Of a DNA stretch of 64,000 nt, positions 11,450 to 23,182 are shown piece by piece (positions within the stretch are counted from its first letter, which is position 1; the number at the start of each line of letters is the position of its first letter). Both the position numbers and the translations under genes were made by a program. The stretch spans positions 1,155,501 to 1,219,500 of the forward strand of contig JBBPUQ010000007.1 in the NCBI GenBank assembly GCA_038501195.1, read 5' to 3'. The DNA comes from Nemania diffusa. Its lineage: Eukaryota; Ascomycota; Sordariomycetes; Xylariales; Xylariaceae. The notes below the pieces were generated by a model, which was not told the DNA's origin, did no database searches, and saw nothing but the letters and a program-made list of their open reading frames with translations.

Positions 11450-14400
11450 ATGGCAAGCTTTCTCAGAGGGAAGCAGGCAGGCATGCAGAATGACCTGTCT
11501 GCCAACATCTTACCGGGTCTGTTCGCCCCGGACGAGCGATCCCGATACGGCATCAATTCCCAGATCAGGTATGTCGCGCGACGCCCGCTTTCACTCTCTT
11601 CGTCGGCACGGCGAGCTCACAAGCCATTCCGAATAGCTGTGTGGCCTATGAGCCTGTCCAGTCTCTCATCGCTGTCGGCACAAACGAGTCGAGGTTCGGC
11701 GGCGGGAAGATCTACGTGTTTGGTCAATCCAGAGTCCAGAAGTTCTTCTTCCCTTCGCGACCGCGTTCTTTTGCGGATATCCAGTTTTGCGCCAATCGCC
11801 TGATCAGTCTAGGCACCAAAAATGAGGTCACGATATGGGACCTCGATGCGGGGACTCGAATCACTAGCTTCCAAGCTCCGGGAATTGTCGTGCGCATGCT
11901 AACCGACCCAATGCTGGATTGGTGTTTTCTTGGTCTCCAGACTGGTGAGGTATACGCCTACGACCTTGACCGCGAACGTCTGGCACAGTTCCGCCTCCCT
12001 AACTTTTGGATTGCGAGAGATCCTCGGGCCCGAGCTGTTGCTCTTGTCTCACTACAGATACACCCTCGGGATGTTGGAAAGCTCCTGATAGGGTATAGCC
12101 ATGGCGCTGTCATTTATTCTTTCAAGCAAAACCAGCCCACGAAGTTCTTCGAATACCACGTTCCGCCTGGGGCACCGGGCGGCAGTCACCAGGCTATAGA
12201 TACCTTAAGAAAGCCCAAGCTCACTCATGCTCTGTGGCATCCTACCGGAACCTTTGTTCTCACCGCACACGATGATGCCAGCTTAGTCTTTTGGGATGCC
12301 TCGCAGGATGGACGACTAGTCATGGCACGTACATTGGACGACTTTAACGTGGACCAGCCGAAACCCAACTCAGCAGAAACTAAGCCGAGACATCCATACT
12401 CACAAGTAGCCTGGTGCTGTAAGCAGAACCCGGAAGATTCCGGCCTGCTAATTGCTGGCGGCCAGCCGCTAGATGGTCCTCCGTCTGGGCTGACTTTTAT
12501 TGAGCTTGGGGTCACCCCAAACTACGCTACCTCTTCGTGGCAGATTCTAGCAGACTACCTGAAAGGCAAGCGTCGCAATACTCTTGAAACCCCAATCGGC
12601 ACTGAAGTGGTTAACTTTTTCCCTATTCCCCGGGCGTCTCCTCATTTTGCTGGCGCCCAAGACCCAATTGCGGTAGTAGCCTTACTATCATCCGGGCAGA
12701 TAATCACAATGAGCTTCCCAAGCGGTTATCCGATCTCTCCAACTAATCAGCTTCACCCATCGCTCTCCTTTGTTCATCCTTTTGCTACAAAGATTGCAAG
12801 CTCTACGCTTAGCCGCGACAAGTGGCTCGGCATGGTTGAAAATCGCTTTGGAGGCGAGCCGATTTTGAAGGGTGGTGCCGAAGCGACACGATCACGGCGT
12901 CGTTTCGAGGGTCGGACAATTATCCAGGTCGCTCATGCAGATAGCACAGTCCGCATATGGGATGTTGGCCATGGAGACGAGATAGAAAATCCTACTCAAC
13001 TTCAAGTCGACGTGGCTAGAGCCGTGAATCGGTTCGAGGATGTAAATATTACAGCAATGAGCATGGCTGCAGACAGCCCGGAGTTTGCTGTCGGCACTAG
13101 CAAGGGAGAGTTGGTTATATATCGGTGGGATGCAAATAAATTCTACGGCCAGAATGCGAACCAAGAATTACCGTCGAACCCCGGGGGTCTCTCGGACATC
13201 AGAGGCAGATCAGAGCCCAACCTGAAGAGCGGGCTACAACCGTTTTCGCTCTACGAGATGATGCAGGGATCTATAACTGCTGTCAAGGTCGCCGACATAG
13301 GCTTTGTCGCAGCTGGTTCTGAGAACGGATTTTTCAGTATCATCGACTTGCGAGGTCCTTCAATTATGTTTCAATCCTCAATGGCCGATCTGACAAAGTC
13401 AGAGAAGAAGTCATTTCTCAAGAGAAGCTCGCACGTGCCAACTGAAAAAGACTGGCCAGTCGCCATTGAGTTCGCTGTTTTAACGTTAGACGAGGACAAA
13501 TATTCAAGCATATGCTGTTTCATCGGCACCAAGGCAGGAAAGGTTATTACCTTGAAGATTCTGCCATCTGGCCCTAGTTTTAAAGCCGAGCTAGCGGGGG
13601 TAGCCAATCTGAGTGATCAAATCGTGTCGATCTGTCCAATCGTGGCCGATACTGGAAAGCCAGCAGCAGCGACAGGTCATGCTGTCGCCGGTCTCCGAGA
13701 AGGCCGACATGTAGACGGCTTGCTTGTTGTTGGTAAGAGCAGTGCAATCTTCTATGCCTTGGTGAATATTCGCTAATATTTTTCAAGTAACACAAACCGA
13801 AATCCGAATATTTAGACCGGCAACTGCTAAAGGGGCGTCGAAATCATTTAGTGACTGCCTATGCAGCGCTGCTGCGGTGACGGAATTTGAGTTGCATGGC
13901 ATGGCGTTGGTTGCTGTCTTCGGAGATCGAACAACGCGAGCATTTACTCTGCCCGGGTTAAAAGAGATTGGCAATGCTCCCATACCCATGATGGACGGAA
14001 GTCGTATTTCAAACTCGCTTGTCACCGAAGACGGTGAAGTCATTTGCTGGACGGGCCCGTCCGAGCTTGCGGTGTTGCAGGTATGGGGAACGGGTAAGGA
14101 GCTTGAGAACACGGCCGATAGACTCGTCAACCCGGATCTTGCGATACCGCCGCGTCCAACGATCTCGAACATGCAGTGGATCTCAGGGACGCAATATTGC
14201 TCTCCGGCAGATCTAGATCTTTTGATTGGCGGTGCAGGGAGACCGCCGAGCAAGCGAATGCTTGCTGCCTCAACAGCAATGGAACAGCAGGCTCGGGCTG
14301 GACCCTCAACTCCAAGCCAAGAAGGCTGGGGGGATTATCTCACTCGTCAGTTAAATGAGCGGACGGAGAAGTTGAACATCATGAATGACAGTCTGGATGA

Positions 14401-14500
14401 CATGGCGTCGAGTAGTCAGAAATGGTCCGAGGACGCAAGCAAATTCGTGAGTAGCCAGAAGAGGAAGATGTTGCTTGGGAGCATCACTGGCAAATTTTGA
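11450..14500 (+). CDS. Sro7/Lgl (lethal giant larvae) family exocytosis regulator, WD40 repeats
   Basis: 975 aa, join(11450..11568,11637..13732,13788..14500). The opening MASFLRGKQAGMQNDLSANI and the following repeats (VTIWDLDAG, FVLTAHDDASLVFWD, VRIWDVGHGDE) are typical of the Sro7/tomosyn double beta-propeller. The C-terminus is a SNARE-like amphipathic tail (NERTEKLNIMNDSLDDMASS). Intron 1 is 68 nt (GTATGT...GAATAG). Intron 2 is 55 nt (GTAAGA, CTAAT branch, TTCAAG) and restores GLLVVVTQTEIRIFRP across the junction. Family role: Sro7 binds the t-SNARE Sec9 and the Rab Sec4 to control fusion of secretory vesicles at growth sites. The length is near the usual ~1000 aa, and no lesion is seen. 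Confidence 0.93.
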
Positions 14501-15073
14501 TAGTTGCTGAAGCATCGGGCTGGCGGCGGCGGCGGTGGCAGCGGCTACTGCTAATGTATGATTTTACGAAGATTTGTGGAGTTATAGGCACTGTAAATAA
14601 GACTTAACGTGAAGGCTCTGCATATCTGGTATTGCTGGTGGAATAATTGACTACTATCGCATAAGTACAAATGTGAAGTGTTGGTATGCCAGGGTCAAGG
14701 ATTGAAAGTTCTAGCATCCGAAAATGGAATCCCCTATACTACAGGGGCCCCATAGGGTAGCACCCTCACCCTACGAAAACTAGACAAGATCATTGATTAA
14801 GATCATTGTCGTAGTAGTTCGCACACAATCAAGGTATGAGAAAGTATGAATTCAAATAGCATGTTCAATTGAGTTCTAATAATACCAATATCTCTATATA
14901 ATACCACCTTAAGTAGGAACGAAGTGAGCGAACGTAAGAAACTACTGGTAATAGAATGCTGCTAGGGGCAGTGTCTAACAGCACCAATAGGATAGACTCT
15001 AGATTATTCTTTTTCTTTTTTAGAACCAGTTTCTCTCGACGATAGAAATACGTGCAGCCAATCAGCACGAACG
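14501..15073. other. Intergenic, no gene seen
   Basis: Holds the 3' flank of the Sro7/Lgl gene, including a GGC-rich stretch just after the stop, then AT-rich sequence with stops in all frames. Nothing further can be supported. Confidence 0.5.
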
Positions 15074-16186
15074 ATGAGTTTCAACACCAACCTCAACATT
15101 GAGCCCGATAGTAAGCCCCCCCTGCCGAATACTCCTATGCGTACTCCATCACCTTAGGTAGCGTCGGGCGTTGACTCCTGGGCTCGTCATCCACGTCGGT
15201 GGGTGCGAATGATGTCCGCTCCGTCGCCTCTCCACCGACATCAATCCTCTCTCTCGGGCGCCATCGATTTATCGGCTGAAGCGCCTTTGGGAACTAATCA
15301 GCGTAGCAACGCCAAACGCAGGCTTTATCGCATCGTCGAGCGCTTTGATGCTGATGGTGCTATCGATAATAGCGTCCCGCCGCTGTACGAGCCACCCCAG
15401 CTTGCCCGCTATACCTACGGGTATGCACTTTCCGACGAGTCTCGAGATGGTTTTCTGCGGGCCCTCTTTCGAGCCGTGGCGCTCTCGTTAGCCGGACGGG
15501 GCGGTAACAGCGGCAACGACGGCGGCCTCAACGATCTTAAGGATCTCCGCTTTTTACTTTTTGGCTTTGCTGGCTACTTCGTCGACAATTTCTTCCTACC
15601 TAGTAATTGCCTCGGCTCTTTAGTTTCCTCGCTCTGTTGCTACTACCCAAATGTTTAATTCTAGTTAAGGCTTCTACAAAAAGGCCACTGCAACCTTCAC
15701 CTGCATATCACTCAGCTGCTGAGCGGGTCTAGGGAGGAGTCTAGGGGGGCGTGTAGGGCTTTGTTGGGACGGTGTATAGGTTATCCTAGCTTCGGGGGGC
15801 CTGTCTTGTCCGCGATCGTTATCGCTGTGTCGTTACCCGCTAATTTGACCACGAGGAGGCGGATCGCCGTATAGTACAGAATGGCGACGATGGCGGGGAT
15901 GATGATGAAGCCCTGCTTCTGGAAGATACAGTTATTGACGAGCTGGAAGTAGCCTACATACTTCCACATTCCCTAATGAAAGCAGATGCGGACTGCGAGT
16001 TGGTATATTTCCTCTAAAGCGAGCATATGGTGCTTGTCTAACGTACGATACAAGAGCCCCTTTAAGCAAGCAGCACTCAGGATTCCCAACATGTTTGACA
16101 GCGGTGTTGTGCACTTGATCGACGGGACTAACATCGATCGGCCGAGTAATGCTATCACGCTCACATCTTTTCGAATATATCGCTAA
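15074..16186 (+). pseudogene. Broken HNH_2-type nuclease-domain gene
   Basis: A fungal HNH_2-domain protein is recognisable but broken. It opens MSFNTNLNIEPDSKPPLPN, meets TAG at 15155-15157, then continues in the same frame (RRLYRIVERFDADGAIDN; DGFLRALFRAVALSL; FGFAGYFVDNFFLP). A plausible 62-nt intron (15603-15664) leads to IKASTKRPLQPSPAYHSAAE and a cluster of in-frame TAGs from 15730. The nuclease core resumes at about 15901 (LEVAYILPHSLMKADADCEL), crosses a good 52-nt intron (16003-16054, TCTAAC branch) and continues NMFDSGVVHLIDGTNIDRPS, then loses frame and stops at 16186. The His expected before ILPHS is Tyr. The TAG stops and the His-to-Tyr change are what C-to-T changes would make, so RIP is a plausible cause. 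Introns and homology blocks are still visible, so the loss is probably recent. Confidence 0.75.
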
Positions 16187-16343
16187 GTTGCTTCGAGATA
16201 TGGATGAGCAAGGCATACAGGCAGATGGGTCGACCGAGCTCAACAGACTAGTAAGGCTTAGTTTAGGAGGGTGGCGGGACAAGACAGTCTATTAGCAGCT
16301 GGTTGGGTGCTTGGGAAAGATCTAATGATCGCCTCAAACCCCG

Positions 16344-16649
16344 ATGTCCCCGATGTCCCCGAGTCAGTCGACGCGCAGAAAACCCAGATCAGCTTTCACC
16401 GGCGAGCTGATGGTGTCACCACCGCCTTCGGATCTCGCCAACCCAATACAGCAGACGTTCTTGGCGCTCTGTGCGCGGCTGCAGACCAACAAGCTCTGCA
16501 TGGCTTTCCATGGCGCTACGTTTTGCAAGGCACTTGGGGCCTTGAAGTTGACCAACTTGTGCGCCCTATTACCATTTTCGTTAAAGAGCTACAACATACC
16601 TGATTCGCCGAGTCGGCAACCGGTGTACCTATATACCTACTGCGAGTAG
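16344..16649 (+). pseudogene. Unassigned ~100-codon open frame, possible gene relic
   Basis: A + strand frame reads LANPIQQTFLALCARLQTNK and AFHGATFCKALGALKLTN, then ends in PDSPSRQPVYLYTYCE. Its composition looks protein-like rather than random. An overlapping frame (16271-16603) is also open, and only one of them can be real. There is no recognised domain, upstream exon or good start context. It lies between the HNH_2 pseudogene and the BTB gene, so I treat it as a likely relic. Confidence 0.25.
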
Positions 16650-16809
16650 ATTAAAAAGTCAATAAATAGCGTAGCAATAGTGCTGGTTCTTATGCTTGTA
16701 GTCTAAAGGGGATCTATTACATCTCCATCCCATACGTAGTTCCCATGTTCAACAAGCCCAGCTATTCTCCGGCTCCTACGTCTTGTACAGGCTTATAATA
16801 TCATCTAAG

Positions 16810-17602
16810 CTACTTCTCCTTCCCAGTACATTTGCCCATCAGATCTACAGCAAAATCGCCACCGTCGTGCACGAGGTCTCGGAATGTCTTCCTCTGCCAG
16901 AGGTTGGCTCGGTAGGTGTACGCAACCTGGACAACAGCGCTCCGAGGCCCAAGTTCGGATTCGGTAGTAGAGGCGTAAACCTCTCGGACGCAGTCAACCA
17001 GCAACTCACTGACCCAGAGCTTACCAAGTGTTAACTTGAACCGTTGAAGCGCGAGATGCTTCAGATGGTCCAGCATAAAAAATTCTGCTGTCACATAAAC
17101 TCGGAAGTCCTTGACCAACTCGTCATCGTCTATATAAGTATTAGCTTTGAACCTGCCTTTGCCTGGAGTTTACACCAACCTTGGGTATCGAGCACCTGGA
17201 CGGGCTCCCCAGTATAGTCGCCAGTATATAAGTACTCGAATGCTCTCCAGTGAGCATGCGCACTTCCTTCTTTGAAATAGAATTGCTTGTCTTTCCCCTC
17301 GCGGAAGTTCTCGCTTAAAGCCTTTTGGAAAAAAGGGCTTTGGCTCGCAAGGACTACAGAGTGAGCAGGCAACTCATAGTGGCCTATATATATCTTCACG
17401 TCCGCATGGTCGGAATTGTTAAATAGCCTAGCCAGTCGTTGGTTGGTTGGTTTCCCAACTGAACGATAAAGGCGACTTACTTAGCAATCCCCTTAGCGAG
17501 GGGCGTCTTCGACTCAGTCATTTCCGGTTGCTTGTCACTAGCTGGCGAGGGAACGGATCCGAATCTAGTGCTCCTAGCCCAAGAGCTGTTCTCGAAGGAC
17601 AT
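16810..17602 (-). CDS. BTB/POZ domain protein
   Basis: 229 aa, complement(join(16810..17129,17180..17427,17481..17602)). The BTB fold is clear: LFNNSDHADVKIYIGHYELP, AHSVVLASQSPFFQKALSEN, FKEGSAHAHWRAFEYLYTGDY, then FFMLDHLKHLALQRFK. Introns of 53 nt (GTAAGT...GGCTAG) and 50 nt (GTTGGT...TATATAG) keep the frame, and the total length divides by three. I chose the ATG at 17602 (MSFENSSW). An upstream ATG at 17767 in the same frame and a downstream Met (MTESKTP) are alternatives. Fungal BTB proteins of this small type have no second domain; some act as Cul3 adaptors, but nothing here shows a partner. It is the only apparently intact gene between two pseudogenes. Confidence 0.8.
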
Positions 17603-18089
17603 TAAGTCCTGCCACGCCGAGCCTTGCTTTATTAACAATACAATGCGATAAGTGCTGATTGGTTTGGTGCTTGGCCTGCCCTCTTCTTCTGCGTGCCGGG
17701 ATATTAAGACTGAAAAGGACGGTTGGGGCATAGCGGGTCTATGCGTAGAACATAGCAAGGTTATCATGTCAACCCCCTACGACAGCTGGCACGCTCTGAG
17801 TGGACAACAACCAGCAGGGAGGTAGGTGCGAAGGGTAACAGGAAGGTGTGGGGAGGTAATGAGACCACTACAGTTTTAGCTGGATTCTGTACTGCTATAG
17901 TCCTTCTATTCTAATACAACATCTTTTTGGCCTGTTAGGTCCCATTCTCCAGCAGCCCTGTAACCCTAGCTCATGTGACATATGACAGCCCATTCCGCCC
18001 TTGAATCACCGTCATTATGCTACTTTGATCGTAGACTTAAGTCGGAGATAGAGGAGTAAGCGATCGACCTAAATTTATTACGATGGGCC
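17603..18089. other. Intergenic, no gene seen
   Basis: Upstream of the BTB gene. Apart from a possible 5' extension of the BTB frame to 17767, I see no coding exon or repeat. Confidence 0.5.
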
Positions 18090-18793
18090 AAAATACTACT
18101 GCTAGCCAACCATGCGTCGTTGGACCTTATACCGGCGTCAACGCTACCCTAACGCTCCTCGAACACCGTTACTGAGTCAAGGCGGACGCCAAAAGCTCTT
18201 CGAATTATCCCTATAAGACCTCGGATGACAGGTTCCAGAAAGGCCAGGTGCCAATCTCTTCCATTATCGTCAGTGGTAGCTAGTAGGACAGCGGGGTCTT
18301 CAACCTCGCTTCAAGGACGAGCGATGCATTAACTTCCAAGGTGGCGGTGGGGCGACGAGAAGATGGCGACTTGAACTACCTACCTGTGATGAAGGAGGTC
18401 GACTACAACACCATCAGCGACATCATCTTGCACATCACGTACACAGCGTTCCATGATGGAGCTGGGCTCCGCAAAGCAGCTTCCGATTCTGCCCTTGCGT
18501 TCCAGAAGACGGTCAATAATCTCCCAGACACAGCGGACATGTTCGCCGCGCTGGACCTCAAGAATGATTTTCCTTCTGATTGGTATTGTCTTATCTTGGC
18601 TGACAAGTTGGAATCCTCGACAATGCCCCTTACTACTCTATAGGATCGCCTGCCACTCTTTACAAAGGGTACAGCTGTCAAGACCGAGACGATCTCCGTT
18701 CTTCTTGCGCTTGAGTCGGCGGTTGAGAAAGACATCGAACTGACTTCCTTAGAAAAGATTACTTTCAAGGCCCGAACTCCTATAGTCATATAA
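18090..18793 (+). pseudogene. Degraded fragment of a Tc-toxin A-like gene (C-terminal region)
   Basis: Homology to the C-terminal, TcB-binding-like part of insecticidal toxin complex A proteins, which also occur as large genes in some fungi, is visible in pieces. A first piece reads GPYTGVNATLTLLEH and is ended by TGA at about 18174. A middle piece has two adjacent TAG codons near 18281 and changes frame at about 18310 and again at about 18365. The clearest block follows (YNTISDIILHITYTAFHDG), then FAALDLKNDFPSDWY, a TAG at about 18641, and a last piece ending at the TAA near 18791. Nothing of the large N-terminal part is present in the window. It is a non-functional remnant and may reflect past horizontal transfer; that history is inference. 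Confidence 0.7.
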
Positions 18794-20090
18794 GGTAGCA
18801 TAAGGTGGTGTTGGCGGTGTATTAAGCAGCCACTGTTGTAGACTGGAGCCTCACTCCTCAACTAAAGGCAATGAGTGCGAGTATCTCTAAAATTCTTGTT
18901 ATCTTCAGATATATCACGCAGGGAGGGCAAATCAGGCCAGGGTAGCGACCGAGATGCTATTCACAGGAGTGGCGTGCATCTAGAGACATGTTTCTTGCTG
19001 GCTGCCATATCATGCGCTAATCCGTCTCCCTCTCAAATCTAGGCTTTCAGCAAGGTATTTACTATACAAACTCTGCGCTCTAGTTGGGGAACAATCTGTA
19101 TTTGTAGTCAGCCCTCTTGACGTCTTGATTCAGCGCTGCGCCATAATCTTAGAGGCCGTCATAACTCAGGGTGTTCTTCTTGAGGCTAGCGATGGGATAA
19201 GTCTGGGCGAGATCCTGATTGATCTGAATGGTAAGGATGTAGGGGGTTTCTAAGCTGAAACTGAGCTTGTTTTGCTTGGTAGTATAAAGAGAGGAGATGA
19301 TCTCAGTAGATTCTAGGGTTGGCATCTTCAAATCGGGTTCATAAAAACATGGAGTAATAGTTGAGAAAGCTTTAAGTCCGACGTTAATGAAATGAAGTCC
19401 AATTTGGTTTGTTTTAGTAATGTAGGTTGACAGGGCTGTCTACCTTTCCAAACGCAGCAAAAGCCCTACTGACATTTTATCTCATTTTTATTCACCTTTT
19501 CTTTCATTTCGATGCTGAGAAAGTGTTTATGCTACTAACATAGGCGCCTGTCAAGACTAATACATACTATTCACAATATTGATCCGATATATGCTCGTAA
19601 TGTATAGAGGGGGTTATGCGAAAGCTAGCTTGCTGTCATGATTAGAATCCGAACCTGTACTTATACATGACTACCTAGGTACATAAGCAGTAAACCGACG
19701 CTTCGCACAACAATAACAACATCAATATGAGTTATAGCTGTAGTTCCCTCAGATAGGAAGATGTAGTGGGAAGGAGAACCAACGCGTGCATGTGCCAATG
19801 GTTGATTCCAGCCGCTGAATTTACCCAAAGATGTGCTTGTCGCTACCTAGGTTATCGATAGGTTCCTGCATTCTGCCGGAAATGAATCCCGGTTAACCTT
19901 AGCAACCTGGCGATCATATTCGACGATATATCCCGGAGACATGCATGCGCGAGGGGGAGGGGATAGAGTCTGCTATGTTGGAGTCTCCAAAGTTGGGGGT
20001 TAGAAGTCTCGCGTTCCTTCGATTGCGACTAACAAGTTGGCCTCTCCCCAGTCTAGGACTTTTTCGAACGCAGATCACTCGACACTAGAC
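18794..20090. other. Intergenic/promoter region upstream of the beta-glucosidase gene
   Basis: About 1.3 kb with no supported gene. A 60-codon minus-strand frame at 19149-19331 looks partly protein-like but has no recognisable homology. A TACCTAGGTA palindrome lies at 19672-19681 and a near copy at about 19840. The last few hundred bases are the promoter of the GH3 gene. Confidence 0.5.
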
Positions 20091-23000
20091 ATGAAGATGT
20101 ATGGACGACAGCTCGCACTCGCCTTTGCGCTTCTCGTCGCGAGCGGCGGCGTCTCGTGCGCGGATCCTGCTGCCACCTTACCAGACTTCTACCCCTCTCC
20201 TTGGAGCTCGGGCGGCCCGGATGGCTGGGACGAAGCCTATGCGCGAGCGCAGGAGTTCGTTTCTAAGCTCACGCTCCTCGAGAAGGTCAACTTGACTACC
20301 GGCACAGGCAACCAAGCGGACCTATGTACAGGAAATACAGGCAGCATCCCCCGCCTCGGATTCAGAAAGCTGTGCCTTCAAGACGGGCCTGTCGGTGTGA
20401 GGTATAGTAAGTTTACACCTACCTAGTTTTATAAAACCTGCTCTGCGTCTACTTTGGGGGCAGGCAGTTGGCAGTACTCATTCTCGATGAGGGTCAAGTA
20501 GGACAAGGCCGGCCGCAGAGCAGCGGGAAAACCAGCAGCAGCAGAGAAGTATGGCGCAAAAATCGATGCCAGTCCTCTACTAATATGAGATCCCTTATAT
20601 TCCAGCTGATTTAAACTCGGCGTTTCCTGCCGGCATCAATGCCGCAGCTACGTGGTCGCGGTCGCTGATCCGCAGGCGAGGAGAAGCGCTGGGGGCGGAG
20701 TTTAGGGACAAGGGAATTGGTACGTACAAAACTATGCTATCACCCCTTTATATATGAATAACGAGAGAAGATACATATTAAACTAACCTGAGTGCGGTGT
20801 AGACGTCCTCCTCGGGCCCGTGGTTGGGCCTCTAGGTCGCGATCCTGCTGGCGGCCGCAACTTTGAAGCCTTCGGACCAGACCCGTACATGGCCGGAGTC
20901 GCCGTAGCACAGACGGTTGAGGGAACGCAAAGTGCGGGCGTCATCGCGAGCGTGAAGCACTACATCCTGAACGAGCAAGAGCATTTCCGGGGTGGGATCA
21001 GCAGCAACATTGATGATAAGACTATGCATGAGCTATATTTATGGTAAGTCTTCAATATCTTAACACCATAATCGCTAGGGGGAAAGGTGATTTTGGTTGA
21101 ATTCGGCGCGGATAAACCTGAGTCATTGATAGATAGCTAACGAATGTTGGGTACAGGCCTTTCGCTGATGCCGTTCGCGCCGGCGTCGGAAGCGTCATGT
21201 GTTCGTACAACAAGATTAACAATACGTATGCATGTGAAAATACGTATGTTATTAATCAGCTGCTGAAAAACGAACTCGGGTTTCAGGGTTTTGGTATGTG
21301 ACCCGTCTCTCTATTTTATTTTGATTGCCTAGGTGCATATGCAATGTTGAGGGTATGATACCCCTGGCTGAGCGTTATTAATAACTATACATCACAGTCG
21401 TTTCGGACTGGGGCGCACAGCACAGCGGTGCCATGAGCGCGCTAAATGGACTTGACATGACCATGCCCGGGGATGGAGTTCGTAATTCTACATATGGCTC
21501 GTATTGGGGTGGATCGCTGACTGAGGCGGTTCTCTCGCTCGCCATCTCACCATTCCGAATCGATGATATGGCTATTAGGATCATGGCCGCATTCTACAAG
21601 GTGGGGAGAGACACAAAACAAGTCGACATCAACTACTCATCGTGGACAAACGAGACCATCGGTCCTCAATACTGGCATTCTAAAACAGGGAATACGACGG
21701 TGAATAAGCACGTTGATGTGCAGGGGGATCATGCTGAGCTCATCCGGGAAATGGGTGCTAAGTCAGCTGTGCTGCTGAAGAATACGGGCAATGCTTTGCC
21801 CCTGAAGAAGCCTATCAGCATTGCCATCATCGGCGAGGATGCACAAGATAATCCCAACGGCCCGAATGCTTGTGTCGATAGGATATGCAACGTAGGCACG
21901 CTGGCTATGGGATGGGGATCCGCAACTGCTGAGTTCCCGTACCTGGTATCTCCCGCCACCGCATTTGAAAAACAAGCCAGTACAGACGAAACAGTCTTCT
22001 CTAACGTCAAGAGTAACTGGGACCTCGGCGCCGCTCGTGCCGCCGCAAGCAACGCATCTACCGCTCTCGTCTTCGTGAACGCTAACTCAGGAGAAGGGTA
22101 CCAAACCCTCGATGGCAACTTCGGTGACCGTAAAAACCTTACACTATGGAACGGCGGCGACGAACTCATCGCGACCGTCGCATCAGTTAACCCCAACACG
22201 ATTGTAGTAATTCACAGCGTGGGACCGGTGCTTATCGATCATGTCAAGACACACCCGAACGTTACTGCTATCCTATGGGCCGGCCTTCCAGGCCAGGAAT
22301 CCGGGAACTCGCTGACAGACGTTCTATACGGAAGAGTCAACCCGCAGGGCCGAACCCCCTTCACCTGGGGCAAAGCAGCCGGCGACTGGGGCATCACGAC
22401 ACTCGTCGACTCAACCACGCCGCAACCACAGCAGGACTTCGCCGAGGGCTCCTTTATAGACTACCGGTACTTCGACCGCGAGGAGATCGAGCCGAGTTTC
22501 GAGTTTGGATTCGGGCTTAGCTACACCAACTTCTCGTACGCGAACTTGACAGTTGAGCGGCAGAATGTCGGGCCATATGAGCCTAGAAGCGGGTTCACGA
22601 GCGCGGGGCCAACATTCGGTGGCATCAACATGGATCCTGAGAGCGCGCTTTTCCCCGAAGGGTTTGAGACGGTGCCTGGTATGATATACCCGTGGATCAA
22701 CAATACAGACATCTGGGATGACACGGGCTCGATCGATTTCCCTTACGCGGCTCATAATCGGTCCGCTCAGGCTATCCTACCCGCTGGTGGCGCTCCCGGG
22801 GGGAATCCAGAGCTGTACAAGGTGGTCTACGTCGTTACGGTAGACATAACAAACACAGGCGACGTTGCTGGCACCGATATCCCTCAGCTGGTATGTTGCA
22901 TGTTTGAATTCTCCATACTTATCAATGCGCGATTTAGCTGCTGATTGGCGTTGTTAGTACCTCTCTCTCGGTGGGCCCGCAGAACCCAAGGTTGTGCTTC

Positions 23001-23182
23001 GAGGGTTTGATGATGTTGAGCTTCAAGTAGGGGAGACAAAGACGGTGGCTTTCGACCTGACTTACCGGGATCTCAGTAACTGGGATGCAGAAGCGCAGGA
23101 CTGGAAGGTCACGAGTCAGCCGAAGACGGTCTATGTGGGGGCGAGTTCAAGGAATCTGAGATTACACGCAGATCTCGAATAA
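20091..23182 (+). CDS. Secreted GH3 beta-glucosidase with C-terminal fibronectin-III-like domain
   Basis: 841 aa from six exons: 20091-20406, 20606-20719, 20803-21043, 21157-21293, 21398-22890, 22958-23182. All five introns have GT-AG ends and keep the frame. A signal peptide is visible ([20 protein letters not shown], cleavage near residue 24). Substrate-pocket motifs are [11 protein letters not shown] and [12 protein letters not shown]. The catalytic nucleophile is Asp273 in [10 protein letters not shown]. The GH3 C-terminal domain ([32 protein letters not shown]) is followed by the Fn3-like domain ending in [19 protein letters not shown]. Several N-glycosylation sites fit secretion. Family role: releases glucose from cellobiose and other beta-glucosides, so plant cell wall degradation. 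The length matches the usual ~860 aa. Intron 1 (199 nt) is longer than the others (67-113 nt). Confidence 0.95.

Noticed and set aside
13754..13787. A GTGAAT donor giving a 26-nt intron in the Sro7 gene
   Set aside because: Too short for a fungal intron; the GTAAGA donor at 13733 gives a 55-nt intron and restores the conserved frame.
19149..19331. 60-codon minus-strand frame
   Set aside because: No homology, no start context and no neighbouring exon; kept only as a remark in the intergenic entry.
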